DNA from: Brachypodius melanocephalos
Taxonomy: Eukaryota > Chordata > Aves > Passeriformes > Pycnonotidae
Assembly: GCA_013398615.1 (NCBI GenBank)
Contig: VZSR01003798.1
Location: forward strand, 7,842,258-7,906,257
Length of the DNA: 64,000 nucleotides
Reading direction: 5' to 3'
Numbering within the stretch: the stretch's first letter is position 1; every line of letters begins with the position of its first letter. Position numbers and translations under genes: made by a program. The notes under the pieces are model-generated. The model saw only the letters and a program-made list of their open reading frames with translations, was not told the origin of the DNA and did no database searches. Positions 39,790 to 53,510 of this stretch are shown one piece after another.

Positions 39790-42700
39790 TTCCCTACAGG
39801 AAATCTCTTAAACAGCCACAGTGTTCACTCTATAAGATACGATTTGGAAACACAAAAATCCTTTGTTGATATTCCTCTCTGAATGGTGACTTCTTTTTAT
39901 GGGTTTCATGAAGCAAATCTACCTTCAAACCCAAAAATCTGCAGTGTGCATTCAGTGATCCTCTGGCTTCTGCCAGAAAAAGTTCTTCAAGTCCATCTTC
40001 ATGTCAATTCCATGGGAAAAAAAAAGGCAAAAGCCACAGAGCCTGAGCCCTCATGCCACCATAGGCCACATGCAGCTGTACTGGGAATGAATATTAAACC
40101 TGAATTTCTTTAACAATCAACAAGGAACATGACACAGACCAGGGGAAAAGGGAATCTGTCATTCTGTCCCATGACCAACTTCCCTTCATCTGCATGCAGG
40201 CATGATATGGGGGGTGTGGTGTCCAGGAACAGCCCCACACACTCATTTCTACCACCGTGGGGTTTCATTCACGCTGTCAGATGGAGCAAAGAAAGGACCT
40301 TCAAGTTATTGGCATTTGAACCTGAGAGGAAAGATCCCCTTAGGAGAAGCACCAACAGAAAGCTTTAGTTTCTCCCATTTTGGACCCTCCTTTGTTCATG
40401 CAAAGCACACTGGCAAACAAAACAAATGCTATTTTCCCCCAGACACAAAACTATCTGGCTTATTTGGTGAGATCCAGCAGAAGCTGCTTTTGTGGGAGTT
40501 TCATCTGCTGGAACTAAACCACGCTGGACAATGATCACTGCTTAAAGATGTAAATACCTTCCCCGTGCAGTGCATACCTAATGCCCTGAGGAGGGGATCT
40601 GTACAGGCAGGTTTGGCATTCATCACACTCTTTTCTATCTTGAGAAGGAGGCTACAGTACAGCTTTGGGGTGAAATGAGTGTGTTCAGCTTTGTCGCTGC
40701 TAAACATTTCTTTTTCTCTTTACTGGCTGACTCTACTCCCATGATGAGCAACATCTCTGTGAGTGACCAGCCAAGAGATCCCCAGAGCTCACAGCTTCCA
40801 GGAGCAGTGGTTGTGCTCTTCCCACTCGACTGTGCTTTATTTTCTTTTTGTCCTTCCCTCCTCATGAGACCTTGATGGCTGAAAGCCCCCTGGCAGCCCC
40901 TGCAGCAGGCAAGCATGGTGGAGTTCTTTGCTATCAGAGCAGAGTTTGAACCAAAATAATAATTGCCTCAAGTACCCTCCTCCTCCCTCTCATCCAAAAA
41001 TTATGGTTTTTATGTGTCCAGACATTTTTTAGTTTGCTAATGAGGTCAATAGTTCTTTTCTGAATGAAGCCCCAGCAAGCAAGAAGTGATGTGGCTGGGG
41101 AGTTGCTCTATTAAGCAACTATCTGAGTAACTTGTCCTGCTGAGAGGTGAGTAATGATCTGGGGGGGGTGGGAAACAGCCAGTCTCAATCCATGGACTCC
41201 CTGCCCCTCCTGGTTAAGCTGGTCCCAGTGTTCAGTTAATCCTAGTGGCTACTGCTGGAGCAGAAACCTGATGGAGCCGGCTCTAAGCCTTCCCTTGGCC
41301 CAGGAAAAAGAAATACAGGCTGAGAGGAGAATTTCCCCTCTCACCAGAGGGGTATGTTCTCCACCTTACACCAGGCACAGGCTGGAACCTGCAGTACCTG
41401 TTTCCTGAAAGGAATACGTACACAGAGCCATCAATCCCCTTTTACTATGAGTTGTATGTGCCCTTAATTGGGAGAGCAGCAGTGCAGCAAAGACCACGCA
41501 AAGGCATCACGTGAATATCTGGAGCTGTGAGCTTAATGAAAGCTCTTTACTACCACAAAGCATAGCTTATAAACATTGTGTTCAAAGTATTTCTCCATGA
41601 ACGCTTTGGGTGGATTCCTGGTCCCACCAAAGACAGTGGGAGTTTTGCCCTTCACTTCAGTGGGATGTATTTCACCTTCTGTGTTTAATTGCCAGTTGGT
41701 AGGGAAAGGAATAAATTACACTCTGCTAAATCCAGGCACAGTGATAATCAACAAGTCCCTTTTTTAAAAAAAATAAATGCTACCATGAGAGCCCTTTATA
41801 TCTAGCTGAAGTCTTAAAGAGTCCTTTTTAAGTGTTCTGAAAGTTATTTTCTGATACTTTTTTGTATTCCCGGATGGTTTCGCTGCATTTGCATCAAACC
41901 AACTGGATCAACAAGAAAAAACAAACAGGGAAAAGTCATTAATGGACAATAGACAAGATTTAAAAACCTTTCACAACCATCCACTTAAAAGACTGCACTG
42001 TTTAGCTAGCTTGTCCAAATTTACAGTGTAGCAAGAGCAATAATCTCTGTCAGTACTGCTTACAGCCCCTGCCAAGCTGAAAGCAGTGTTCCCATTGACT
42101 TCTGTATGCAGAGCAGATCCTGGAAAAGAGGATCTCTATGCCAGAGTTGGAACAGTTAGACAAATGAATGTACACTGAGATGGAGATATCCTTTCTCTGA
42201 GTTAAATTGTTTTGCCATGAACAGGACATTTCAAGTTTGCATTGAGATGACCATCTGTGTTTTAAAGCAGATTAGAGTGCCTTGGGAAGCAAATGACACG
42301 CTGCATTATTTAAGCCAAATGTTCAAAATTCCATTTGCTATTGGTGCAAGCTACACACACTGAATCTTCAGTCATGTGTCTGAACACATTCCTGGTGAGC
42401 TTAGCAAAGTTAATTGACTCAGCCTATGGAATCCCTACCACACCACTGCAACCTGGAGTTGCAATTTCTGTTTTAGCAGCCTTTAAGTGATTTTCATCAC
42501 GATCCTCTGATTTCTCATCTCCTTCTCTGCACTACCTGCAAGGATTCCACTGTACTGCTTCACCACAGTGTCTTTACCTTCATTTAGACATCTTCATTTT
42601 ATCATTGATGTTTACAGCATTAAAAAATGCTTCTGTTCTACCATCAGGGTGTTATGAAACCTGTGCCGATGCAGCATTCACCAATCCAATACACAAAAAT

Positions 42701-45700
42701 ACAAGCACAAAATATTGATCTCATCCATTCTTCCCAGTTGCCTCTCCACTACCTCTTCTCAAGAGTCTCACCATCCAAGCAGCATGTAGAGCTGCCAGAG
42801 GTTTCCTTGCCATCCAGCCCTTGAACATTCCTGCTGCTGCTTGTGGCTTTCTCCAGGCAATTTGAGAGCCAGTTTTCTAGAGTCTACAGATTTTATTGGT
42901 AAAAGCAACATATGCCACCAGCTAGAGAGAGGCTGGGCACATGGCACCACCTCATCAGTCAGTACTGCTGCTTAGGATAATCATTCAACATGTTGTTCAT
43001 GTTTAACACATCAGTTCATTGAGCTGGCACTCTCATCCCACTTACAAAGGTAAATGAAGGCTAGAAGGGGCCTGTGGAAAACTCAAGCTAATGAAAACGA
43101 TGCAGCTGGCTCCAAACTGTAAATCTGGCTCTGAGGTTCAAGATCTAGGCGCCATCTGCTCCTTCCAGAACTAATATTAATGGAGAACTCATCACACCCC
43201 TGCTGAAGGAGGGAATGTTAGCACACAGATCCCGATGGATGCACACAGCTTTCAGCCATATTTTAGCACTGCTGATGTGTATTCCTGCCAGCTCTCTGTG
43301 ATACGGAAATCTGAGCTGTAGCATCTGTGGGAGTCCAGGCTGGAAGGCCTGGGCTGCAGCCCCTCTAACCAGGACATCCTGGAGAGGAGCAGCTACAGAT
43401 GCTTGGGCAGAGATGGGTCTCTAGGCCATGCAGAGCTGCCTGGGCACACAGTCTGTGCAAGGTACTGCATCTCCAGGATTTCCAGATGCTTAAAACCTTC
43501 AAAAATCATCAAAGTCCTCAAATTCCAAACTAAATTTTCAGGTGAAAAAAGAAGGTCCAGGCAGCTCAGGTGTGGTAGTCCTCTGTGGGCTATAAAGCAA
43601 TAAATCCATTTTAAACCAGGTTCCACACTCAAAAAAACCCCAAATGTGTATGATCCTTCTTCTGCTCCACATTCCTCTTTGTTCTATCCAAATGAAGTCT
43701 TGTGACCCCATAAGCCTACACATGCCCATCATCCTGCCCATATTTAAGAAATACAAGACCCAGAAATACTCAAGGGTCTGCTGAACACAAAATAATCCTT
43801 GTGTGCCTCCAAACCCCCAATTGCACTGAACTAACATTAACATGTGGAAAGGCAACATGGTTTGTAGTAACACCAAAAAATATAGAGGCAAACAATTCCC
43901 ACAACCCAAGGTTTCCCTCCAATACTTTTTCCCACCTAAAAAACTTAAGGTATGTATCATATTCTGCATGCCACTGAAACAAACAGCATTTTACTATTTT
44001 ACTCAAAAAATTGTTTTCATGCTTGGTGTATTTTGAAACTCTGTGTAACCAGACTGCCCAGCTATTTGCTTAGTTGCATAAGAGATCTCATGCTGCTAAA
44101 CCCTCCAGAGTTATCTTGCCCCCACCCTACTGCTCAGAAGAGACTTCCAAAATAAAATAAATCATTGATCCAGCATCAGGAAAACTGCCTTCCCAGTGTT
44201 ATCCAGTCCCAGAGTATTCTCTGTGGACTGTTTCCTACAGATAGTAGGGGTAACCCTGAGGCATTTTATGGATCCATACACTTAAAATTTTACACACAGC
44301 CTTTGGCACTGACATCCCCCTTATCAAAGATACAGGATCCCATGCCCATTGGAATTCCCAACAGACTGACAGTAACAAAATTGTATGGAAAATTGTATGT
44401 ATTCTCATACTGCAGAAATTTTAAAATCTATGCAGTTGATGCTTAATTTGCCCAATTTAAAAATATGTACTTTGCACAAGAAAACTACCCAGTAAGGACA
44501 TTAAGGTTGCAAAGCGAAATACTCCCAATTTCAGAGATGTTAGAATTAGGATTTCTTGGCACATAGTAAATCCACTTTCTGAATATCCCTTCAATAAGGT
44601 ATAACCTCTGGAGGGCTGACTTCAGCTCTGTCCAGAGTGTGGCTAAAATTGGTTCTGGTTTTAGCTGCTCAATACACCAAAGCTGTCCCCATGCAACATG
44701 TGCAAATTGAGGGTTAAGGAAATACCTACAACTTAACCAAATGTTCATAGATTAGAAATGGCAAGAAAAATATCCCTGAGTAAAGAGCCAGACAATCTTT
44801 CCCCACCAAATTTCAGATCCTTGCTTCAAAGCACTGAGATATTTTACCTTTTCAAAGTTCACCCCATTTTTTTGCCAGTGTATTGCTCTCTAAATCTATT
44901 CTCAGGCACCAGCTTGGATTAAATCTTCCTAAAGAGTTTAGGGAGTTACTTAGCAAATTCCCTCCCAATTTTGTTCCAAGGGGTTCAAGTCTGGCAAAGC
45001 ATATGCCAATCATACCAGGGGCTTGTTACACAATCTTCACAGTAAGAGACACAAGCAGCTCCGCCTGTAATATTTTTTGCCACTTACAATTAATAGTCTG
45101 GAAAAAGACATCTTGAGAAAGTAAAATAAGTGGCACAAAGAGGAGGAGGGTTTCCAAGCAACTGCTTCATTTTCATTTTAAGCCCATGCTGCAGAAGTGT
45201 TAGCAGCAACTTAAGGGGCTAGTCTCATTCCCAGCCTGCAGGACAGTGAGGAAACTGGGTTAGAAACAGCAATTTCTTGCATACAACCTCAGATTAACAT
45301 ACAACAGGAGGGATCAAAAGGAACAGGATTTTAAATTATTGTGCCCACAGTTAATTTCTAGATGCAATACACCCCGCAGTCAGCAAATGTATTTGTACGG
45401 CCAAGTTACATTCCCGCTGATTTTTGCAAATCCTCTGCTCCCTAGATCTTAAAATAATAGGGAAGAGAATTATAAAGAAAAAGCAAGCATAAGTGTTGCC
45501 TTTTCTTAGCAAGCACCTGAGGAGCTGCCATCCAAGCCCTGCTCCCACTGCAGCTGGCTCAGCATGCCAACCTCACGCTGCCCGAGCTTCACTCGCTCAG
45601 TCACCACTTATGGTTTCCTGACCTTTTTGCTAAACTGCACCTTGGAATTATCACAAGCCCAGTCCCATATTTCAAAATCAGGCACCTAAAGAAACCCTCT

Positions 45701-47320
45701 GGTTTTTCAGAAGCTGCTGTGCCTTGTCAGCAAAACAGGAGGACTTGCAGGCGCCCTGAATGCCCTGGAAATCAGGCCACTCTCAGCTGTGCTCCTGCTC
45801 TCAGCTTTTTTTCAGTTTTTCCTCCACCCAGTGGCCACTAACAGAAACAAATCACCTAATAAAATACACTGTACCACCACTCTAGTCACTGAAATACTCT
45901 GTTAGCATGGCAGTAGTCTATTGTTCTCTGGACTGCTATAGAACATCACTGTGTACCTCTGTTATGGCATCAAGTAGAGGATTACATTATGGAAAACGTT
46001 GGTATGACATGTAGGTGACAGAGAGATAGAAAACCACACTGTTTGTGGGGGTGGACACAGGACCAGATGAAAATATTATATCCCCACAAGGTCTAGAAAT
46101 ATAGATATGGTCAAAAACAGTAATTGCTGCCACTGACAGAAAAAACTCAAAACAGATTCAAAACTTTTGCCATGATCTAAGGCACAGAAATCTATGTTCA
46201 TTCATATAAATCAAGCAGCTGATGAAAACTGCTGACCAGTTTCCTGCAAAAACACAGATTTCTTGACAGCTGTCTGCCCCACCTGAGCAGATGTGATGAG
46301 CTGCAGATCTGGGCTGCAGAGCAGAGCTCCTGCAGGACACACAGGAGGGAGGAGCCCTCTTTGGTCTGGCTACAGGCTGCCATCAAACCCTCTGGTAATT
46401 ATAGTCTAATTTTGGATTTTAATATTCAGCCAGAGAATTGAAAAATGCTGTGCTTCTGTAGATGATGAGAGCAAGTTACCTGAGCCAGCTGGCAAAAATG
46501 TAAAGTTGCATTTATGTTTCATTGCTAATAGCTACTGAATTGACTCTGGAATTGAACCTTTAAGAGTATTTGCAAGACATATTCCACACAGTATACTAAA
46601 AAACACTTTTGCTAGACATTAGCAGGGCTGCACTGAAATGTAAACACATATATGCAGATTTACCTGCATGTTTACAAACACTTACAACCCTACACTTATA
46701 TGCTGGATAAACATCTCCAGGAGGATTCGGGACTAGAGAAGCAGCTACCAGGTTACATGACTTACAGCTTAAGACAAAAAATACCAGGTAAAATCTGAAA
46801 GGTACAGTATAGTATGGCTTTCTGATTGAAAAGTGCTATTTTAATTATTTTTTAATTGATGCAAGGTTTGGTCTGCAGCTATCTGACTGTATCATCAGGG
46901 CCACTGATGCTGGTAAGTTGCTCCCCTTTCCACACCAGGTGCTTGCTCCTCAGAGTCAGCCCCTTATTCCACTTTTTGACCAAAGGGGATGCTTCAGCTG
47001 GACACTCAAACACACCCCACGAGTGCCCACTTTGCTCAGCACCATGAGGCAGCCCATTTCCACAGCTTGCAGCCCTGCTCACCGCTGCCAGGACCTTTGA
47101 AGGCTCCATTTGCTCAAGGCTCTCTTGCTGGAAAGCCCACTGCTACAGAGCATGAAGAGCAAATAAGGGCTGGAAATACAACACCACAGATTAAACCTCT
47201 CTGTGTTTGAAAGGATGATTGAGACTTGCCAGAGTATTTGCTCAGCTCTGCCCATAAAGATTTAAACTCGTTTGCTATTTCCCCCTCACCTTGAGTCAGT
47301 AGTTTATGGCAAGCAGGGGT
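39790..47320. other. Unique non-coding sequence, no gene seen
   Basis: No supportable gene. The longest frame is 143 codons on the minus strand (43538-43969); its translation is unusually rich in M, W, F and C and matches no family known to me. Octamer ATTTGCAT at 41887-41894, beside CpG-containing words, is a possible single regulatory site. A strong donor word (GAGAG then GTGAGTAA, about 41145-41152) has no convincing partner acceptor. Confidence 0.65.
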
Positions 47321-47329
47321 GATAGGAAG

Positions 47330-47900
47330 GGTGGGGGCAGCCCGGTGTCCCCGTGGTCCTCAGAGCGCTTTAAGGCAACATCATAAAAGGGATCAGGGAC
47401 AGAGCTCTTAGCCATGACCCCTCTCTGCAAACAAAGCAGGAGTTACTGAGCAATAGTGTCACTGGCAGTATTTTCCCCTCTGCAAGAGGCACCACACTCG
47501 GGCAGCACAGGCAGCTGTGTCCCCCCCCAAGCAGGGGAGCAGGGCCATGGGCTCCCAGGGCTCCATGGCTGACCTGGCACTCCCCCTCTGCCCCACGGGG
47601 CCGCAGACCTGCCACAAAGCTCCGTGAATTGTGTCGATTGAGCAATTTTCAGTATTTCTCTGGCTGACAGCGGCGGTGGTGGTGCTCTGCCTGCCAGCTC
47701 TTGGCTAGACAAAGCAGATTTAGTGTCCCCCATCTGGTAGTTGAACTCTGTGTGCAATCTGCATGCAGGCACAGCCAACACTCAAACTGGGACCTCGTGG
47801 GACCCTGGCAGTGCTGGGACCAGCCAGGCCAATACAAGGAGTGCTGTGGCAAACCCCTCTCTCTCTCTGGGAAAGCAACTCTGCACCTGAGAGGAGCAGG
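47330..47900. other. GC- and CpG-richer patch, function unknown
   Basis: This stretch is GC-richer than the flanks, with CpGs at cccggtg, gagcgc, acggggccgcag and acagcggcggtgg. The minus strand has a 112-codon frame (47443-47781) whose first half reads fairly protein-like (for example SSQELAGRAPPPPLSAREIL), while its second half is GC-driven G/P/W. There is no splice or promoter structure that I can defend. It falls short of a CpG island. It could be a weak promoter or enhancer, or isochore fluctuation. Confidence 0.3.
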
Positions 47901-50900
47901 AGTGGTGACAGAAATATAATCCTAAAATGTAGCTAGCCAGCATTGCAGAAAAGGAGTTTTAACAGCTATGCAGATTAGTAAAAAAAAATCACAGATCTGG
48001 CAGAACTTCTGGGACTTGTTTATACTTAATAGTAAATGCTGATTACTAGCAATATCTTGTTCAAAATACAAGGCTATTTAAGAGGCAGCTATTGATAGTT
48101 TACTGTGCTAAGATGAAGGCATTATTGCCAGAATTTTACATTTAAATAAGCCATCATGCCCTATAAAAATCACAGCTATTGCCTCTAGGCTGTTGCTTTG
48201 AATCTGGCTCAAATCAATAATGACCAAAACCAGTCTCTCTGCAAGGATGCTCAGTGACATGAGCACCCTGAGCTCACAGGTACAGCCTCACTGGGGCTTA
48301 AACATCTTGCCACAGGGCTGATGTCCACCTCCCTGGCTGTCCTCAAATGAGTTGTGTCATTCCATCACCTCAGCACCCAGGACACACGCCTATAATCCTG
48401 ATGTCACCCTCACCCCGTGTGCTGGAGTCTGAAATTACCTGAAACTGGTGTTCAAACAAGGGTCAGCTTATTCTATTCATCCTCCTCTACTGCACTTTGT
48501 GCATGCCAGGTCCCAGCTGGGCACTGCTGGAGATCCACACCAGCACCAACAACTGCCCCCTGCCCATGCCCTGCCAGTGGGGTCTGTCCAGGACCCATCT
48601 TCACTCATTCCTTACAGGTAGGACTGGATGTTATCCTGACATGGAAGTACATTAACCTGAATTTGGATCACGACCTCCCTACACAAGGCAGCTCCCTACC
48701 AGCTGCTTATCCTGTATCATTGCTTCATTCAGGCCTTCTCAGGGAGCACATGTAACCTGCAGGTGCTCTTCAGGAACACCAGATCTCATTTCATCCCATT
48801 TCGGATTTTCCGATTAATTTCAATTCATGATTTTTCTTAAACTCGTCACATATTCTACTTGGATGCCCTACCAGATCAACACAGTGTGGGTACAGTTATA
48901 GAGCAGTGTGCTGTCCTCCCTGATCAGAGCAAGGAGGAGCACAGCCTGGAACAGGGCTCATGGCTTACACTCAGCAGCCTCTGGAGTCCTCTGACCTGAC
49001 TGTGCAGTGAAATCCTCCTGCATCTTCAGGGGTTCCTTCAGAGTCAATGACAGCCTGAAGTTTAAATCCACATCCACAGAAGCAAACCATTAGCAGCTCA
49101 GGCCTTCCAGTGACTTGGATCCTCACCATCCTGGAGCTCAGTTACCTGCCCAAACACTTGCTTAACTCTTGCAGTCTGCTTAACTCTTCCCCACGCTGAG
49201 TTTAAAGCAGTCGGTGATTCTTACGATATTTACACGCATGTGCACGTGCACTACAATGCACACCACTCAATTTTCTGTTCTTCTAGCTGAGAGCAACCCT
49301 TCCTCTACTCGCAAGAAGGTGTATTTCAGAGGCCAAGGTCTGCATGAGCTGGGGAGAGGCCCCCTCTGCCAGGCAGCTGTGCTGTGCTGTGGCTGTGCCA
49401 CCACGCTGTCATTAGTGCAGCCAGAGCACCAGGCACTGCAAATCCATCATGCCATTAATTCTCTGTGAGGCACCAGCAGCTCAGCCTGCACTGGAGCAAG
49501 CCCATCAGACAGGCAGGCAGAGAAGGAGGCAGCACTAGATCTTCCACCTCTTCTTATTCCTAATTAACTGGGGGATGGATGATGGCTACTCTGTCTCTGC
49601 TGGTGCTCTTCAGGATTTAAATAGATGCTGTCTGCCTGCAATGTCTGCATAGTTTTAGGCCAGCAATAATTGCAGGTATGAAAAATATCCCAAGGAAAAT
49701 CTGTGTGAGATTCATAATAATAGCAAAAAATTAAAACCAAAATGACAAGTGTTCCAGTATTCTACAGTAAGCACTTGTTCCTTAATGTGAAACAATCAAA
49801 CATTTAAAATATGCAGGGACACACGCACTATTTGTATGTATAAACATACATTATTTAGATCAGCTGAATTCTCAAGAGCTGCAAATAGTCCATGAATTAT
49901 TCTGTAATTTATCCTTCCCCCATCTGAGAATATGCTTCCACCAAAAGATTTTTCTTTTTCAATTAAAATTCATTATGTTAGCATCCCAACCAGGCAGCCA
50001 AAAGAACACAGAGGGACCGCCAGGTGCGACCCAGGGGCTTTGCGTGTCAGTCTGCTCCCAGACATCATTTTCTCCATCAGTCCCTCAAGGCTAGAGCAGA
50101 AAGCAGGCTCTGAGCCAAAATCCTCCCTTAGCATTTGTGTTCACACACCTCCCAGGCAGCACCTTTCCAGCAGACACCTCAAACACAGCTGCAGATGGAG
50201 ACCAGCAGGAGCCTCCCCTGCCCACCCCTCTGGCCTGACCCAAAACCAGGCAGAAACTGGGACCCTCTGCTCCTCACTGCTGTGAGACTGGGGGGCAACT
50301 CATGCCTTTCACTCCTCTGAATTTGCATGTTAAGCCACCACTCAGAACTGATTTTAAATGTAAAGTTCCTGCTGCACACAAACAGCCAGCTTTCCTTGGC
50401 TCTGTCAGTCACACAGCAATGATTTCCTTCTGTAGCATGGCTGCCCAGGGCTGGATCCTGCACAACACCAGGGAAGCCACAAACATCTGTATTTGTTCTG
50501 GGGGTTGTGCATTTTTCTTCTTGTTTCACTTTTGCTCTTAACCTAGAGCTTCTGGAGGCTTCTCTTAATAATTTTCTTTTAATAATTAGTTTTTTCTCTT
50601 ATCTGTGATATATAAAAACTTGTGAAGGTACTATAAAATATAGAGGAGGCAAAATATTTTTTATATTAAAAAGTTAATAATTTGCCTATCCTAAAAAAAA
50701 TCCAACCCAAACCTATGAAAACTCATGCAATTATAGCTGCAAAAGAAGATGAAAGAAGAAATGTCAAGCCAGGCTGGTCCAGGTCCAATATCCTGCTTTT
50801 TCCACTAACACCTGTTGAATCCAAATGCTTAGAAGAAAATTCTTCTAAAAATTAAATGCCTCTGACTCGCTGAGCCATGTTTCACTTTCTTGTCCTTGAA

Positions 50901-52717
50901 ATCCCCAAGGAGGAAAAAAGGGGGAGGGGAAGAGCAACAGCAGACTTGGTGTTATTTTTAAATATAAGAAAAAAAATCTCCAAGTAGAAATCTGGGAATA
51001 TTCAAAGTTTCCCAGACCTTCGTACAACATTTAAAAACCCAAAGGGAGAAACAAAGCAAAAAGGAGTGGTAGAAGTTAATTTTAAAGTTTTCTTAACAAG
51101 TCACCTTTGAGATGAAGTCACAGATTTCCTCCACATAATATGGTCTGAAAACACATTATTATGATATTGATGGTTTCTTTTCAAACCAGCAGTGCCAGAA
51201 ATTAAATTAGGGCTGTCCTTCTCCAAAATACTGTTGAAACATCCAATCCAAAGTCTTGCTTTCTTGTCAAAAATATGAAAAAAATAAAAACTTCTATTCC
51301 AAATACAAGGGGTTCTACCCCTTGGAATAAAATACAGCAATTGCTCTTAGCCCTGCAGAGCCCCTTCCTATCAGCACACATCCAGTGGTACCACAGTCCC
51401 CTGCATGGCATTTTTGGCTACTGCTTCTTGTAAGGACCCCAATGCATTTTGTGTAGCAGGAGCCACATGAAAATACATTTTAAAAGCAATTTGAAGAAAT
51501 ATTGTTCTTAATTTCATATTTAAAGCCTCAGTTGAGGACTTAGTTAGAAATTCAGGTTCATTTAAAGAAAGAAATTCACTGATTCACGTGGAGCAACACA
51601 GTTACACTTGAAAGTAGCTTCAAAACCTTGCTGAATGGTTTGCACTATTACAATCTCATTGTAATATTGTACTCTTACAAACTTACTGCTTGTGTTTGCC
51701 CACAAACTGACAAAGCCACTCGGCCCTACTTGCACACTGGAACTATTGGCTGAGAATTTGAATGAGATAACAGAAAGCAATACCTTGCATTGTCCAAAAC
51801 CATGCTCTCCCACAATTTATAGGAGAAACCAGACAGACAGACTGAAGGGGGTCAGAATGCAAACCCTAAATTTTCCAGTTCTTCCCTGCATACCTTTTTG
51901 TTTCCACATTCCTTTGCTGCTTTCTGAGTGAAGCAGCCTGACAGGCTAAAGGCAGCTCAGACTCCCAAAAAGGACCCAAACTGTGAATAGAAAACCCATC
52001 AATTATAAGCACCCCTAGAAATTATTTATCTATTTATATCTTTATTCTTTACGAGATTAGACATGGAATCACCTTCAAAAGAGAGGAAGTGCATAATCCT
52101 CTCCTCCCAAAAAAATTCACCCTGAACATCTCCATTTTATTGTGTTCTGCTGCTCCCTGAGATTACCAACAATGCCCAGCTGATGACATCTGATCTGTAT
52201 AAAACAGCATCTTTACCTGACACTGTTTTGTCTGAGGGGAGCTCTCTAAATTAATTCCACAGGCTCAGAGCTTTGACAGTTCTTTTTTGATCTCCTCTGC
52301 TGCTTCTCAGCGCTTTCAGGGATGCTTAAACCCAGTCAGAGCAGCCCAAAATGAATGGCAGCTCTTCTGATAACTCTGTCCCTATTGCTACAGGCACTGA
52401 GCTCCCCTTACACAACAGCCACAGGTAAATCAGGGCACCACACTCTCAGAATTAGGAGCATTGAAAGGATTTTTTTTTTCCCCCCACTCCTTTCCTATCC
52501 ATCTCTGGAAGACGTTGTGAGGCTGTGTGCCACTCAGCCAACTCTCTGCAACCTTTTGCTTGAGCAGAAGTGCAGAATTGCAGGGTGAGCACCACAAAGG
52601 TGCCAGACAGAGCTCTGGCTGCCAAAACCCCACCCAGCACCCAGCACACCCTGACAGAGCCCATCCTCTGCCACGGTGGCTTTGCTGTTCACAGTGCTGG
52701 TGTAGAAAGCCGGCATT

Positions 52718-52734
52718 AAAAAAAAAAAAAAAAA
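52718..52734. repeat. Poly-A homopolymer, A17
   Basis: Seventeen uninterrupted A, followed by a G and further A. The preceding GCATTAAA contains a variant polyadenylation hexamer, so an old retroposition is possible. I could not identify a source or flanking duplications. Confidence 0.85.
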
Positions 52735-53490
52735 GAAAAAAACAACTTTGCCATTGTTGTGTTCACATATTTTCTCTCTCTGCCCTGAAAAGCCTTTTAA
52801 ATTTTCAAGAAAACGTCTCATTCATAGAAATTAGCATATAGGCATATTTCAGAATAAAAATAGCTGTTTCACCCAGATAATCCTGGCCACATCACGAAAT
52901 ACTTCTCAGTGAATTAGACCCACCTCCTGTGGGAAAGGCATGAAATAGATTTTCCTGTTCTCACTTGGTTCAGGATTGGGTTTTGTCTCATTTCAGACCC
53001 CCTTGAGGATTCATTAGGTTGTGGGTGGGAAGCACACAGTGCTTAAAAGCAAAGCCTTTCCCTGCTAAGGCTAATAGCCAGCATTCCCAAAGTTGGGCTA
53101 GCCAGATCACAGTGGGCGATTACAGAAAATCCATGACATGCTAGAGCAGGAGCTGAAGAAGTTCAGTTTAGCTGAATTTCACACCATGTCAGAGTCCTAT
53201 TTGCAGCTTAGAAAATGAATTTAATAAAGCTTTTCTGCTGTAACATGGAGTGTCAGCTAGCAGATTCTCTGACACCTGCTGCTCTTTGAGTCTGATACCA
53301 TATTGCAGCATAATGTGGTCTAAAATTAGACTTCACACAACACACCAGGTTTCAATCTTTCAGAAAATAATTCTGTTCGGCACCTTTCATTCCCTAACAG
53401 GGCTTTGGGACACATGTCCTTTCTTTCCTGCCCCCTCCTGGATTAGCACTTGGAAATTTTTTTTAGCAAAGGATTGAACCATTTGTAAAA

Positions 53491-53510
53491 AAATAAATAA
53501 ATAAATAAAT
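53491..53510. repeat. (AAAT)5 microsatellite
   Basis: Five perfect AAAT units flanked by further A. It is probably length-variable. Confidence 0.9.

Noticed and set aside
43538..43969. 143-codon minus-strand frame
   Set aside because: Rich in M, W, F and C with no family resemblance. No promoter, splice or poly(A) context, and expected by chance in 64 kb times six frames.
45085..45100. 10-nt minus-strand interval between splice words
   Set aside because: Too short for a credible exon without transcript evidence.
52527..52841. Frame ending in a lysine run before A17
   Set aside because: The lysines come from the poly-A tract, and no retrocopy source or target duplication is visible.
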